This document shows positions 7,781 through 15,623 of a stretch of 17,850 bases of DNA, in pieces. The first letter of the stretch is position 1; the number at the start of each line of letters is the position of its first letter. A program made the position numbers and the translations under genes. A model generated the notes under the pieces. That model was given only the letters and a program-made list of their open reading frames with translations, was not told the origin of the DNA and did no database searches. The stretch spans positions 1 through 17,850 of the forward strand of contig JAJRTM010000769.1 in the NCBI GenBank assembly GCA_024278285.1, given 5' to 3'. Source of the DNA: Planctomycetota bacterium (GTDB taxonomy: Bacteria; Planctomycetota; Planctomycetia; Planctomycetales; Planctomycetaceae).

Positions 7781-8518
7781 ATGCCAAAGTTAGGTGTTAA
7801 TATTGATCATGTCGCGACCGTGCGTCAGGCTCGCAGAACCGTCGAGCCTGATCCTGTCTGGGCGGCTGCGCTGGCGGAATTGGGCGGGGCGGACGGAATT
7901 ACGGTGCATCTTCGCGAAGATCGCCGGCATATTCAGGATCGTGATGTTCGCCTGTTGAAAGAAACCGTGCAGGTGAAATTGAATCTGGAAATGTCGATCA
8001 CAGAATCGATTGTCGATTTCGCTCTGGAAATCCTGCCTGAACAATGCACTCTTGTCCCTGAAAGTCGGGAAGAAATTACGACCGAAGGCGGGCTCGATCT
8101 TCTGAAGAACCGAGACCGTGTTCAGAAATGTGTTGATCGCCTGTTGGAAGCAGGCATTGAAGTGAGTTTGTTTATCGATCCGGAAATTCAACAAATTGCA
8201 GCCGCGGACGCCTTGAATGTTCATGGCGTTGAACTACATACTGGTTGTTACGCCGAAGCAAAAAACGTTGAAGATATTTCCCGAGAACTTGAACGGTTGC
8301 TGATTGCAGGTGATGATGCGTTGGATCGAAACATGCTGCTCCACATGGGGCATGGGTTAACATACCGAAATGTGGAACCAGTTGCAGAAATCCCCGGCGT
8401 GAGTGAGTTGAATATCGGTCACAGTATTATCTCCCGTTCGATGTTTATCGGCATCGAACAAGCCGTCCGAGAGATGAAGGCGATTGTTAGTCACGCACCA
8501 GATTTTTCTCTGGAATGA
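7781..8518 (+). CDS. pdxJ: Pyridoxine 5'-phosphate synthase PdxJ
   Basis: 245 residues, the normal family length. PdxJ condenses 3-amino-2-oxopropyl phosphate with 1-deoxy-D-xylulose 5-phosphate to give pyridoxine 5'-phosphate, the last ring-closing step of the DXP-dependent vitamin B6 pathway in the cytoplasm. Family signatures are visible in order: [15 protein letters not shown] (4-18), [17 protein letters not shown] (35-51) with His43 matching the E. coli His45 position, VKLNLEMS (65-72) with Glu70 matching Glu72, [16 protein letters not shown] at about 90-105, HTGCYA, and [10 protein letters not shown] with the conserved second histidine. The start has a good GAGGG site and a candidate promoter just upstream. 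It appears to be a single-gene transcription unit: structured spacer on the left and a terminator-like hairpin on the right. Nothing unusual is seen in the protein. Confidence 0.97.
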   Translation: MPKLGVNIDHVATVRQARRTVEPDPVWAAALAELGGADGITVHLREDRRHIQDRDVRLLKETVQVKLNLEMSITESIVDFALEILPEQCTLVPESREEITTEGGLDLLKNRDRVQKCVDRLLEAGIEVSLFIDPEIQQIAAADALNVHGVELHTGCYAEAKNVEDISRELERLLIAGDDALDRNMLLHMGHGLTYRNVEPVAEIPGVSELNIGHSIISRSMFIGIEQAVREMKAIVSHAPDFSLE

Positions 8519-8551
8519 TTGCTGTTGGAATTCACTCTTTGGGTGATGCAG

Positions 8552-8573
8552 GGTGCGTCGTGATGCACCTTTT
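8552..8573 (+). terminator. Probable Rho-independent terminator after pdxJ
   Basis: A stem GGTGCG (8552-8557) / TGCACC (8564-8569) with a 6-nt loop is followed by TTTT (8570-8573). It lies 33 bp after the pdxJ stop. The T run is short, so efficiency is uncertain. A direct repeat GTGATGCA (8543-8550 and 8560-8567) overlaps it. Confidence 0.5.
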
Positions 8574-8630
8574 ATACGCATACCTCATTTGGTGCGTTAC
8601 AATGCAGCCTACAACTCTGATAAGGGCTTC

Positions 8631-9032
8631 ATGGAATTAATTCAGATAATGAAATTTGCACTCTTATTCATTCTGCTCACAAGTAACATTCTTTCACCAC
8701 CGCATGTAATTATTGCTGGCGAAATTCCTGCGAAAGTTACTTCTGAAAACAGGGAAGATTCGAGTATTGAACAGACCGCCCGGAAGCCGACTCCTGAACA
8801 ACAAGAACGCCGCAAGCAAATGATTTCAGCCAGTTGGATCATGCTAATCGGTGTTGCTATTTTGGGTGGCATTTTATTATTGATTGTCTTCCTGTTTGGC
8901 AATCGTATTCGTAGAATTGCCCGTAAGCCTTTGCCGAATGCCCCGCTTCGTGATCCGATGTGGTATCTGAAAAACAAAGCGAATGATACTTCTGAATTGA
9001 CAGACGAAGCAGCGGATACCGATCACGAATGA
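8631..9032 (+). CDS. Small membrane protein upstream of rnpA, function unknown
   Basis: 133 residues from the ATG at 8631, which has AAGG about 5 nt upstream. An in-frame ATG at 8649 also fits, and an in-frame GTG at 8553 is rejected because it sits inside the terminator-like hairpin. The N-terminus (about 8-29) is hydrophobic and may be a signal peptide cleaved near IIAG. A charged, Gln/Arg-rich stretch (about 39-64) follows, then a strong membrane segment (about 68-90, MLIGVAILGGILLLIVFLF). After it come basic residues (NRIRRIARK) and an acidic C-terminal tail (DEAADTDHE). The positive-inside rule suggests the tail is cytoplasmic. I do not recognise a family. The stop overlaps the rnpA start (ATGA at 9029-9032), so it is probably co-transcribed and translationally coupled with rnpA. 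Its position is where rpmH usually lies, but it is not L34. Confidence 0.75.
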   Translation: MELIQIMKFALLFILLTSNILSPPHVIIAGEIPAKVTSENREDSSIEQTARKPTPEQQERRKQMISASWIMLIGVAILGGILLLIVFLFGNRIRRIARKPLPNAPLRDPMWYLKNKANDTSELTDEAADTDHE

Positions 9033-9400
9033 GCCATGCAGAAAACAGCACCGACCTGAGTCTTCCGAAAGAATGCCGACTGAGAAAGTCGGATGATTTC
9101 CAGCGGGTTTACGAACGGAAACAACGGGCAAGCGATGATCATCTTTTAATTTTCGCCGCCCGCAATTCGCTGGATATCACAAGACGTGGCTTGAGTGTTT
9201 CCAAAAAGCATGGCAACGCCGTTCATCGCAATCGAAAAAAAAGATTACTCCGCGAAGCCTTTCGCTTGTGCAGGCATCAATTGCCTGTCGGCTTGGATCT
9301 CGTTCTGATCCCGCGTGTTGGTTCTGGTGCCGGGCTAAGGGAGTATCGTCAATCGTTATTGAAACTTGCAAAACGAATCGCCCGCCGGCTTGATGGTTAA
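9029..9400 (+). CDS. rnpA: Ribonuclease P protein component RnpA
   Basis: 123 residues, typical for the family. RnpA binds the catalytic RNase P RNA and aids 5' maturation of pre-tRNAs. RLRKSDDFQRVYERKQ (17-32) is the usual N-terminal hydrophobic/basic motif. The RNR signature is clear at 62-79 (GNAVHRNRKKRLLREAFR), and LDLVLIPR follows as the C-terminal strand. The ATG overlaps the TGA of the upstream membrane protein gene (ATGA), and the stop is directly followed by the yidD ATG. The usual neighbour rpmH is missing upstream. The rnpB RNA gene is not in this window. Confidence 0.95.
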   Translation: MSHAENSTDLSLPKECRLRKSDDFQRVYERKQRASDDHLLIFAARNSLDITRRGLSVSKKHGNAVHRNRKKRLLREAFRLCRHQLPVGLDLVLIPRVGSGAGLREYRQSLLKLAKRIARRLDG

Positions 9401-9643
9401 ATGATGTCACGTCTCCTGCAAACAATCTGGCATCTTCCCGCCCGGCTATTAATTGGCCTCGTGCGACTTTATCAATGGACGTTAAGTCCGCTGATCGGTC
9501 GCCAGTGCAGATACGAACCGACATGCAGCAACTACTTCATTCAAGCCGTCAATAAATATGGAGCTATCCGCGGTGCATGGCGGGGATGCTTGCGGATCTT
9601 TCGCTGTCACCCGTGGGGGGGAAGTGGTTATGATCCACCATAA
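9401..9643 (+). CDS. yidD: Membrane protein insertion efficiency factor YidD
   Basis: 80 residues, normal length. YidD is a small membrane-associated protein that helps insertion of membrane proteins together with YidC. The conserved core is present: [20 protein letters not shown] (23-42), [12 protein letters not shown], and the C-terminal [12 protein letters not shown] (69-80) with the conserved cysteines. It starts immediately after the rnpA stop with no gap; ATG at 9401 or 9404 would both work. In many bacteria yidC follows, but here the next gene is a sugar isomerase after 131 bp without clear features, so the usual rpmH-rnpA-yidD-yidC cluster is reduced to rnpA-yidD. Confidence 0.95.
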   Translation: MMSRLLQTIWHLPARLLIGLVRLYQWTLSPLIGRQCRYEPTCSNYFIQAVNKYGAIRGAWRGCLRIFRCHPWGGSGYDPP

Positions 9644-9774
9644 TAATTCGTTTAACGGCAAGCCAAAGGCGACTGCGAAACGGGCCTCTTTTTCACCGGA
9701 TCGAAAAAGCACCGCCTGTTGCATGCCGAAAAGCGATATCACTAACACAACTCTCTTACAAGAAAGAACAACCG

Positions 9775-10701
9775 ATGCAATTAGGATTTGTCTCCGCCAT
9801 ACTTCCTGAATACAACTTCGATCAAGTGATCCGCACGGCTGATCGAATTGGTTACGATTGCGTCGAAATTATGTGCTGGCCTTTCGGTAAAGCAGAACGG
9901 CGTTACGCGGGCATTACTCATATCGATGTCGCAGAATTAGACGATGCAGCAATCGAAAAGATTCAATCGCTGCTCGATGAAACCGGCGTTTCGATCAGCG
10001 GTTTAGGGTACTATCCGAATCCACTTTCGCCTGACGCAGCAGAAGCAAAACAGGCTTGCGATCAGATTAAGAAAATTATCGTCGCCTGTCACAAACTTGG
10101 CATCAACCAGATGAATACTTTCATCGGGCGAGACTGGACAAAATCAATCGATGCGAACTGGTCACGCTTTCTAGAAACATGGAAACCGATTGTTGAACTG
10201 GCGGAAGAACATCAGGTACGCATCGGCATCGAAAATTGTCCGATGCTCTTTTCTGATGACGAATGGCCCGGCGGCAAGAACCTGGCGATTAGTCCTGCCA
10301 TCTGGAAGCGAATGTTCGCGGATTTGGAAAGCGATTCAATCGGCTTGAATTACGATCCCTCACACATGATCTGGCAACAGATGGATGCAATCAAACCGAT
10401 CCGCGATTTTGCAGATCGCCTGTTTCACATTCACGCCAAAGATGTTCGGCTCGATATCGATCGCCTGAATGAAGTTGGCATCATGGCGAATCCGAATCAG
10501 TATCACACCCCCAAACTCCCCGGCATGGGCGATGTCAACTGGGGCCAATTCTTTTCCGCATTAACAGATACCGGCTACAACGGCCCGGTCTGTGTCGAAG
10601 TCGAAGACAGAGCCTACGAAGGCACGATTGAAGGCCGCCTCGCCTCACTCCAACAAAGCCACACTTTTTTACGGAACTACATTCCGAAAACTGCGGAATA
10701 A
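9775..10701 (+). CDS. Sugar phosphate isomerase/epimerase family protein (xylose isomerase-like TIM barrel)
   Basis: 308 residues with the features of the AP endonuclease 2 / xylose isomerase-like TIM barrel family (PF01261). Likely divalent-metal and substrate residues are visible: Glu153 in GIENC, Asp194 and His197 in NYDPSH, His218 and His220 in FHIHAKD, and Glu275 in VCVEVED. Such proteins isomerise or epimerise sugars, inositols or their derivatives; the exact substrate cannot be read from the sequence. There is no signal peptide, so it is cytoplasmic. It ends 8 bp before a ROK sugar kinase gene, which suggests one operon and a joint role in sugar use. The start is the ATG at 9775, with a purine-rich AAGAAAG upstream. 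Confidence 0.85.
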   Translation: MQLGFVSAILPEYNFDQVIRTADRIGYDCVEIMCWPFGKAERRYAGITHIDVAELDDAAIEKIQSLLDETGVSISGLGYYPNPLSPDAAEAKQACDQIKKIIVACHKLGINQMNTFIGRDWTKSIDANWSRFLETWKPIVELAEEHQVRIGIENCPMLFSDDEWPGGKNLAISPAIWKRMFADLESDSIGLNYDPSHMIWQQMDAIKPIRDFADRLFHIHAKDVRLDIDRLNEVGIMANPNQYHTPKLPGMGDVNWGQFFSALTDTGYNGPVCVEVEDRAYEGTIEGRLASLQQSHTFLRNYIPKTAE

Positions 10702-10709
10702 AGAACACC

Positions 10710-11600
10710 ATGAGCAAATTATACGGCGGGATTGAAGCGGGGGGGACGAAGTTTGTTTGTGCGGTGGGGACCGGACCGGACGATTTGCGGGATGTTGTTC
10801 GGATTGAGACCACGACTCCCGAAAAAACCTTTGCGAAGGTGATCGATTACTTTCAGAAACAGGCGGCTGCGGGAAATGAGATTGCTTCGCTGGGGATTGC
10901 TTCATTTGGTCCGGTCGATGTCCATCCGGAATCTGAAACGTTCGGCTCTATTACATCAACCCCCAAGCCGGGTTGGAGTCATACCGATTTTCTGGGAACG
11001 ATGAAAAACGCGTTACAAATTCCGGTCGCGTTTGATACCGATGTGAATGTTGCTGCTTTGGGCGAACAAACCTGGGGGGCAGCGCAGGGGTTGGATACTT
11101 TCATGTACCTGACCATTGGCACCGGTCTGGGTGGCGGCGGTTTTGTAAACGGCAAGATGATGCACGGACTGGTTCACCCGGAAGTGGGGCACATCCGCAT
11201 TCCACATGATCTCACGAAAGACCCCTATCCCGGTAGTTGCCCGTTTCATGGCGATTGTTTGGAAGGACTCGCTTGCGGAGTTGCAATGAAGCAGCGATGG
11301 GGGATTGAAGGACAAAAGTTGCCTCCCAATCATCCCGCCTGGGAACTCGAAGCAGAGTATCTTGCGTATGCTCTGGTCAATTTTATCTGCACAATTTCGC
11401 CCCAAAAAATCATCATGGGGGGCGGTGTGATGCAGCAGGAAACATTGTTTCCGCTGATCCGCAAAAAGGTGAAAGATCTTCTCAATAACTATGTTGGTTC
11501 TGAAGCGGTTCAGGAAAATATCGATCAATACATCATCCCCCCAGAACTTGGCAACCGATCAGGAATTCTGGGAGCCATCGCAATGGCCAAACAGATTTGA
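10710..11600 (+). CDS. ROK family sugar kinase, fructokinase-like
   Basis: 296 residues. The N-terminal phosphate-binding loop [15 protein letters not shown] (6-20) is of the type seen in ROK fructokinases (EC 2.7.1.4). The catalytic aspartate is Asp111 in [12 protein letters not shown], and the second phosphate loop is [14 protein letters not shown] (135-148). The ROK zinc site is complete: His161, Cys177, His180 and Cys183 (GHIRIP...[10 protein letters not shown]). The most likely reaction is ATP-dependent phosphorylation of fructose to fructose 6-phosphate, though mannose or another hexose is possible. It lies 8 bp after the isomerase gene, so the pair probably forms an operon. It is convergent with truA, with a strong palindrome between the two stops. 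Confidence 0.88.
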   Translation: MSKLYGGIEAGGTKFVCAVGTGPDDLRDVVRIETTTPEKTFAKVIDYFQKQAAAGNEIASLGIASFGPVDVHPESETFGSITSTPKPGWSHTDFLGTMKNALQIPVAFDTDVNVAALGEQTWGAAQGLDTFMYLTIGTGLGGGGFVNGKMMHGLVHPEVGHIRIPHDLTKDPYPGSCPFHGDCLEGLACGVAMKQRWGIEGQKLPPNHPAWELEAEYLAYALVNFICTISPQKIIMGGGVMQQETLFPLIRKKVKDLLNNYVGSEAVQENIDQYIIPPELGNRSGILGAIAMAKQI

Positions 11601-11641
11601 ATCGGGCTCTTCGCGGCTTATCGTATTTGCTTTTGTTTTCC

Positions 11642-11676
11642 AGTCGTAGGGTCCGCTATTGCGGACCCTACGGACT
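11642..11676. repeat. Perfect palindrome between convergent genes, copy 1 of a dispersed repeat
   Basis: A 12-bp perfect stem (11645-11656 with 11661-11672, CGTAGGGTCCGC / GCGGACCCTACG) closes a TATT loop. AGTC/GACT extends it with one bulged G. It sits in the 91 bp between the ROK kinase and truA stops. The left 26 bases recur exactly at 17132-17157. It could serve as a bidirectional terminator, but no T run follows directly, so a dispersed REP-like element is the better description. Confidence 0.85.
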
Positions 11677-11691
11677 ATGAATGGGCACTTT

Positions 11692-12519
11692 TTAGAGAAA
11701 TTCAACTGTATCGAAATCTCGTTCGTATTCGACGTGCATTAAATAAAGACCTTGTGGCGGGGCGGTTGGGCCGGCTTGTTTGCGGTCCATCGCTTCAAGG
11801 ACACGCTTCGCTGCATCGACAGGCCAATCGCCGCTGCCTATTTTTAGAAGTGTTCCCGTTATCGCCCGTACCATGTTGTAAAGAAAACCGTTGGCGACAA
11901 TATCAAGCGAGATAATCGATAAATTATTGTCGAGAATCGGGTTACCTTCAATGCTTGGCTGCCACGCGGACCACGAAGTTCCCTGTTGAACACTGCAATA
12001 TTTAACGTGCCGCACGCTGGTTGCTTTGTTTGGATAATGCGATTCGAAGGAACGAAAATCGTGTTCGCCCACAAGCGATTGAGCCGCCTGGTTCATTTTC
12101 GTTGCATCTAATTTCGCTGCGATGCGTGTTGTGAATCGATTCAGATGAGGATGCGGAATTTCTGAATTCAAAATCAAATAGCGATACAGTTTCCACCTGG
12201 CAGCATAACCGGCATGGAAATCGTCGGGGACTTCGCATGAATCTCGAATGACAACATCATCGGGTAATTGCGATTGGATCGCCGGTCGGAATCTCTCAGC
12301 CGGGATTGTTGAATTCGTTTTGAGACTTGCCACCTGGCCAATCGCATGCACCCCGGTATCGGTTCGCCCTGCACTTGCCAGCCGCGACGGCTCTCCCGTG
12401 ATTTGCAAGATCGCATTTTCAATCACTTCCTGAACGGTGATACGATCCGGTTGCACCTGCCAGCCGTGATAGGAACCGCCATCGTAAGAAATGGTTAGTT
12501 TGATATTTCGAGTCGGCAT
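11692..12519 (-). CDS. truA: tRNA pseudouridine synthase A (TruA)
   Basis: 275 residues from the ATG at 12519 (MPTRNIKLTISYDGG), where the family homology begins. In-frame ATGs at 12549 and 12564 would add 10 or 15 residues of poor similarity. TruA converts uridines 38-40 in the tRNA anticodon stem-loop to pseudouridine. Visible signatures: YDGGSYHGWQVQP (12-24), the catalytic motif AGRTDTGVHA (50-59) with Asp54 as the nucleophile, ARWKLYRYLI, GEHDFRSFE and FLYNMVRAITGTLLKIGSG. The gene converges on the ROK kinase and diverges from ridA, with about 136 bp between the chosen starts. It seems to be a single-gene unit. Confidence 0.95.
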   Translation of the reverse strand: MPTRNIKLTISYDGGSYHGWQVQPDRITVQEVIENAILQITGEPSRLASAGRTDTGVHAIGQVASLKTNSTIPAERFRPAIQSQLPDDVVIRDSCEVPDDFHAGYAARWKLYRYLILNSEIPHPHLNRFTTRIAAKLDATKMNQAAQSLVGEHDFRSFESHYPNKATSVRHVKYCSVQQGTSWSAWQPSIEGNPILDNNLSIISLDIVANGFLYNMVRAITGTLLKIGSGDWPVDAAKRVLEAMDRKQAGPTAPPQGLYLMHVEYERDFDTVEFL

Positions 12520-12655
12520 CGGGATTTCTGGATTCAAGAAAAAGTTCATTTCACACAAGATCAACTTCTCTCAGGCGTGCATAAATGAGGAAATTCAATA
12601 AACTTCAGAGAACAAAAAACAATCTTACGGTCCCTTACTTTACAGGAAAACAACA

Positions 12656-13123
12656 ATGAGTACACCCGAAGAAAAATTAGCTGCGTTGGGATATCCGCCG
12701 GAACTCGTTCCTTCTCCCGGAGCAATCTATCGTCAGGTCGCGATTACAGGCACGACTGCGTACGTTTCCGGAGCCGTCCCGATGGAAGGGGATGAGCTGA
12801 TCACCAAGGGAAAAGTCCCTTCACAAGTTTCGCTGGAGGAATCTCAAAAGGCCGCCGCGCTATGTGTTGCCAACAACTTGCGCATGCTCAAAAAAGCAAT
12901 CGGCTCTCTTGACCGGGTCGAAGAAATCCTACGATTAACCGGCTACGTCTATTCTGAACCCGATTTTACCGATCAGCATCTGGTCATCAACGGGGCTTCA
13001 GAACTTTTACTCGAAGTATTTGGCGACGCCGGCCTGGCCGCCCGCACCGCCATCGGCATGGTCGCACTCCCGCTTGGCTCAAGTGTCGAAACCGAAATAA
13101 TAGTGAAATTGAAAGAGGAATAG
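12656..13123 (+). CDS. RidA/YjgF/YER057c/UK114 family protein
   Basis: 155 residues, the longer variety of the RidA family. RidA hydrolyses reactive enamine/imine intermediates made by PLP enzymes; the longer branch is less well characterised. Visible are the strand pattern ITGTTAYVSGAVPM (30-43), the conserved arginine Arg130 in AARTAIGMVALPLGSSVE, and Glu145, spaced from Arg130 as Arg105 and Glu120 are in E. coli RidA. These residues suggest retained activity. The start has AGG about 9 nt upstream. It diverges from truA and is followed after 95 bp by priA, which seems to have its own promoter. Confidence 0.92.
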   Translation: MSTPEEKLAALGYPPELVPSPGAIYRQVAITGTTAYVSGAVPMEGDELITKGKVPSQVSLEESQKAAALCVANNLRMLKKAIGSLDRVEEILRLTGYVYSEPDFTDQHLVINGASELLLEVFGDAGLAARTAIGMVALPLGSSVETEIIVKLKEE

Positions 13124-13168
13124 CTTCTTTTCATGCAACGGCGGCAAATAAACGGCCTGAAAATCCAG

Positions 13169-13174
13169 TATAAT
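13169..13174 (+). promoter_or_regulatory. Candidate priA -10 box
   Basis: A perfect TATAAT lies 44 bp before the GTG start of priA, between ridA and priA. I see no good -35 at 16-18 bp (the bases there read AAATAA), so this could be a weak or activated promoter. It is based on position and consensus only. Confidence 0.35.
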
Positions 13175-13218
13175 TCTCCACGCTGGTCTGTTGAATCGCT
13201 TCGTTCTACAATGCCGAT

Positions 13219-15519
13219 GTGAACCGACAACAGAATTTATTTCAGGATGCTGCCGATTTGAAATGGAGCGAGGCTGATCTTCGTGATCGTCTTGTTGCTG
13301 AGGTGGTTTTTAATCGTCCGATGGAAACGGGGTATCATTATCTGGTGCCCGATCCATTGCGGGAGATGCTGCGCCCCGGGCAGCGGGTGAAAGCACCACT
13401 TGGGCGGGGTAACAGAATAGCGGTTGGTTTTTGTACCGGACTTCAACATGGAATTCCGCCCGAACTTTCCGGGAAGCGGAAGTTGAAAGAGATCGTCGAA
13501 ATTCTGGATCGCGAACCGCTCGTGAATCAGAAAATGCTTGATCTCACTCGCTGGATCGCAGAGTATTATCTGTGTAGCTGGGGGCAGGTACTACACAGTG
13601 TGATCCCGGCTGCGGTCAAAAAAAATGCGGGGACGCGTGAGTTTCGACTGTTTCAGTTAGCGGAAGGAATTCTGGATCGCATCGATGACTGGCAACTTCC
13701 CGCCAAGCAACGCGCTGTTGTTGAAGTGTTGAAGTCGGCGAAAGAGCCGATGCTGATTGATGTTTTAACCGCGACGGCAAAGTGTGGGACATCGCCTGTG
13801 AACACGCTACGAAAAAAGGGCATCATCGAAGCGATTCGTGAAACACGTCTGACATTCTCTCCTGAACAAAAACATGTCAAACGGGAAGAAGCATTGTCGC
13901 TTAGTGATTATCAACAGCGGGCACTCGATGCCATTATCGATGCAGCCGACGGAAAAACATCGCCGCACGAAACATTGTTATTGCATGGTGTGACAGGTTC
14001 CGGAAAAACAGAAGTTTACATCCGGGCGATCCGCCATATTGTTGATCGGGAACAGCAGGCGATTCTACTTGTGCCTGAAATCAGCTTAACGCCACAAACG
14101 ATCCGAAGGTTCAGCAGGCGTTTCGATTCGGTCGCGGTATTGCATTCTCATCTGACAGATTCCGAAAGGCATTGGCATTGGCAACAGATCGCTTCCGGAA
14201 AAGTGCAGGTCGTTGTTGGGGCGCGAAGTGCAGTCTTCGCACCGATGCCGAACCTGGGAATGATTATCATCGATGAAGAGCACGAAAACACATTCAAACA
14301 GGAAACAATTCCGCGGTATCATGCACGGGAAGTGGCTCGCAAACGGGCAATGATGGAAAAGATCCCGCTCGTGCTTGGCACCGCCACGCCAACGCTGGAA
14401 TCGTGGTGGAAGGCGAAGACAAAACAGTACCGCCTCATTTCGCTGCCCGAACGAATTGAAAAACTGCCGATGCCTCCGGTGATTATCGTCGATACCGTCA
14501 ACGATCCGCTCATCAAACGAGGACACAGCATCGGGCGGGCGTTACGCACATCGATGGATCAGGCACTTAAAGACGATGGGCAGATTATTCTGTTTTTCAA
14601 CCTTCGTGGATTCACCCCCGTCTTATGGTGCAGGCAATGTAGCGAGAAGTTTTGCTGCCCCCATTGTACAACCAGTTTAACCTGGCACAAAGATAAAAAA
14701 CTCTGCATGTGCCACACCTGCGATTTCAAAACAACGCTCCCCGATTCCTGCCCGTCCTGTCATCAGCCGGGGTTAAGGCATTTTGGTTCGGGAACGCAGC
14801 GGCTTGAAGATGAAGTTCGCAGTAAATTCCCCGGCGTTTCGGCCATCCGTATGGATAGCGATTCGATGCGAAAGCCGGGCAGTCACGATGAAGCACTCGA
14901 GAAATTCAGGCATGGCGAAGTCTCCATCCTGCTTGGCACACAAATGATCGCCAAGGGGCTTGATTTCCCGAATGTCACGCTGGTCGGTGTTATTCATGCC
15001 GATACATCGCTGTATCAAACGGATTTTCGCGCTTCCGAACGAACCTTTCAATTGATCTCCCAAGTAGCAGGCAGAACCGGTCGCAGTTCGCGCGGCGGAC
15101 GAGTCCTCGTACAAACGATGCAGCCCGATGCAGAACCGATTTGCTTTGCCGCCGAGCATGATTACATCGGTTTTGCCAAACAGGAATTGAAACACCGCGA
15201 AGGGAGGCAGATGCCGCCGCATTCAGATTTGCTGCGAGTCATCATTCGAGGAAAAGACGAAAAACAGGTCGAGCAAGCTTCCATCGAAATGGGAGATATC
15301 TTGCGAGATCAAACACGCAAGATGCCACACGCTTATCGAATCCTCGGCCCCAGCCCCGCGCCACTTTCCCGACTCAAAGATTATTTTCGCTTTCACATCC
15401 TCATCAGCAGCCAAAGCCACGCGGCGCTCTGTGAACTGCTTCATGTTTGCAGAAAAAGCATCAGCAAAATTCCACATATAGAATACGCCATCGATGTTGA
15501 CCCGCTCCAAATGCGATAG
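13219..15519 (+). CDS. priA: Primosomal protein N', replication restart helicase PriA
   Basis: 766 residues with a GTG start; the next in-frame Met (36) lies inside the conserved N-terminal domain, so the GTG is needed. PriA recognises stalled forks and D-loops and reloads the replisome as a 3'-5' DNA helicase. The N-terminal 3'-end binding domain carries VAEVVFNRPM...YHYLVP. Walker A is GVTGSGKT (257-264) and the DEAH-type box is DEEH (352-355). The zinc region has four CxxC pairs: 471/474, 480/483, 498/501 and 511/514, plus extra cysteines 479 and 496. HFGSGTQRLEDE (521-532), GTQMIAKGLDFP and QVAGRTGRSSRGG are the helicase C-terminal motifs. All catalytic elements are intact. Transcription probably starts between ridA and priA. 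It converges on rtcB. Confidence 0.97.
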   Translation: MNRQQNLFQDAADLKWSEADLRDRLVAEVVFNRPMETGYHYLVPDPLREMLRPGQRVKAPLGRGNRIAVGFCTGLQHGIPPELSGKRKLKEIVEILDREPLVNQKMLDLTRWIAEYYLCSWGQVLHSVIPAAVKKNAGTREFRLFQLAEGILDRIDDWQLPAKQRAVVEVLKSAKEPMLIDVLTATAKCGTSPVNTLRKKGIIEAIRETRLTFSPEQKHVKREEALSLSDYQQRALDAIIDAADGKTSPHETLLLHGVTGSGKTEVYIRAIRHIVDREQQAILLVPEISLTPQTIRRFSRRFDSVAVLHSHLTDSERHWHWQQIASGKVQVVVGARSAVFAPMPNLGMIIIDEEHENTFKQETIPRYHAREVARKRAMMEKIPLVLGTATPTLESWWKAKTKQYRLISLPERIEKLPMPPVIIVDTVNDPLIKRGHSIGRALRTSMDQALKDDGQIILFFNLRGFTPVLWCRQCSEKFCCPHCTTSLTWHKDKKLCMCHTCDFKTTLPDSCPSCHQPGLRHFGSGTQRLEDEVRSKFPGVSAIRMDSDSMRKPGSHDEALEKFRHGEVSILLGTQMIAKGLDFPNVTLVGVIHADTSLYQTDFRASERTFQLISQVAGRTGRSSRGGRVLVQTMQPDAEPICFAAEHDYIGFAKQELKHREGRQMPPHSDLLRVIIRGKDEKQVEQASIEMGDILRDQTRKMPHAYRILGPSPAPLSRLKDYFRFHILISSQSHAALCELLHVCRKSISKIPHIEYAIDVDPLQMR

Positions 15520-15547
15520 CGGCAACCCGAGGAGCTTAATTCCAGTT

Positions 15548-15603
15548 AACACTGAAGAAGCAACACTGAAAAAGTAACACTGAAAAAGTAACACTGAAAA
15601 AAG
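15548..15603. repeat. Tandem repeat, four copies of a 14-bp unit
   Basis: Four consecutive 14-mers with consensus AACACTGAAAAAGT start at 15548, 15562, 15576 and 15590. The two middle copies are identical; the first has G and C substitutions (AACACTGAAGAAGC) and the last ends AAAAAAG. It lies in the 104 bp between the convergent stops of priA and rtcB. On the minus strand it reads as repeated TTTTT tracts. It is a minisatellite-like element, not CRISPR. Confidence 0.9.
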
Positions 15604-15623
15604 GAATTTCACTCCGGTTTCAA

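Noticed and set aside
8553..8630. GTG start at 8553 for the small membrane protein
   Set aside because: It lies inside the terminator-like hairpin after pdxJ and would bury the N-terminal hydrophobic segment; the ATG at 8631 has an AAGG site.
9558..9809. Plus-strand open frame overlapping yidD and the isomerase start
   Set aside because: It runs out of frame over the end of yidD and the start of the isomerase gene, and has no family features.
15548..15603. The tandem 14-mers as a CRISPR array
   Set aside because: There are no spacers between the repeats, the unit is too short, and no cas genes are present.
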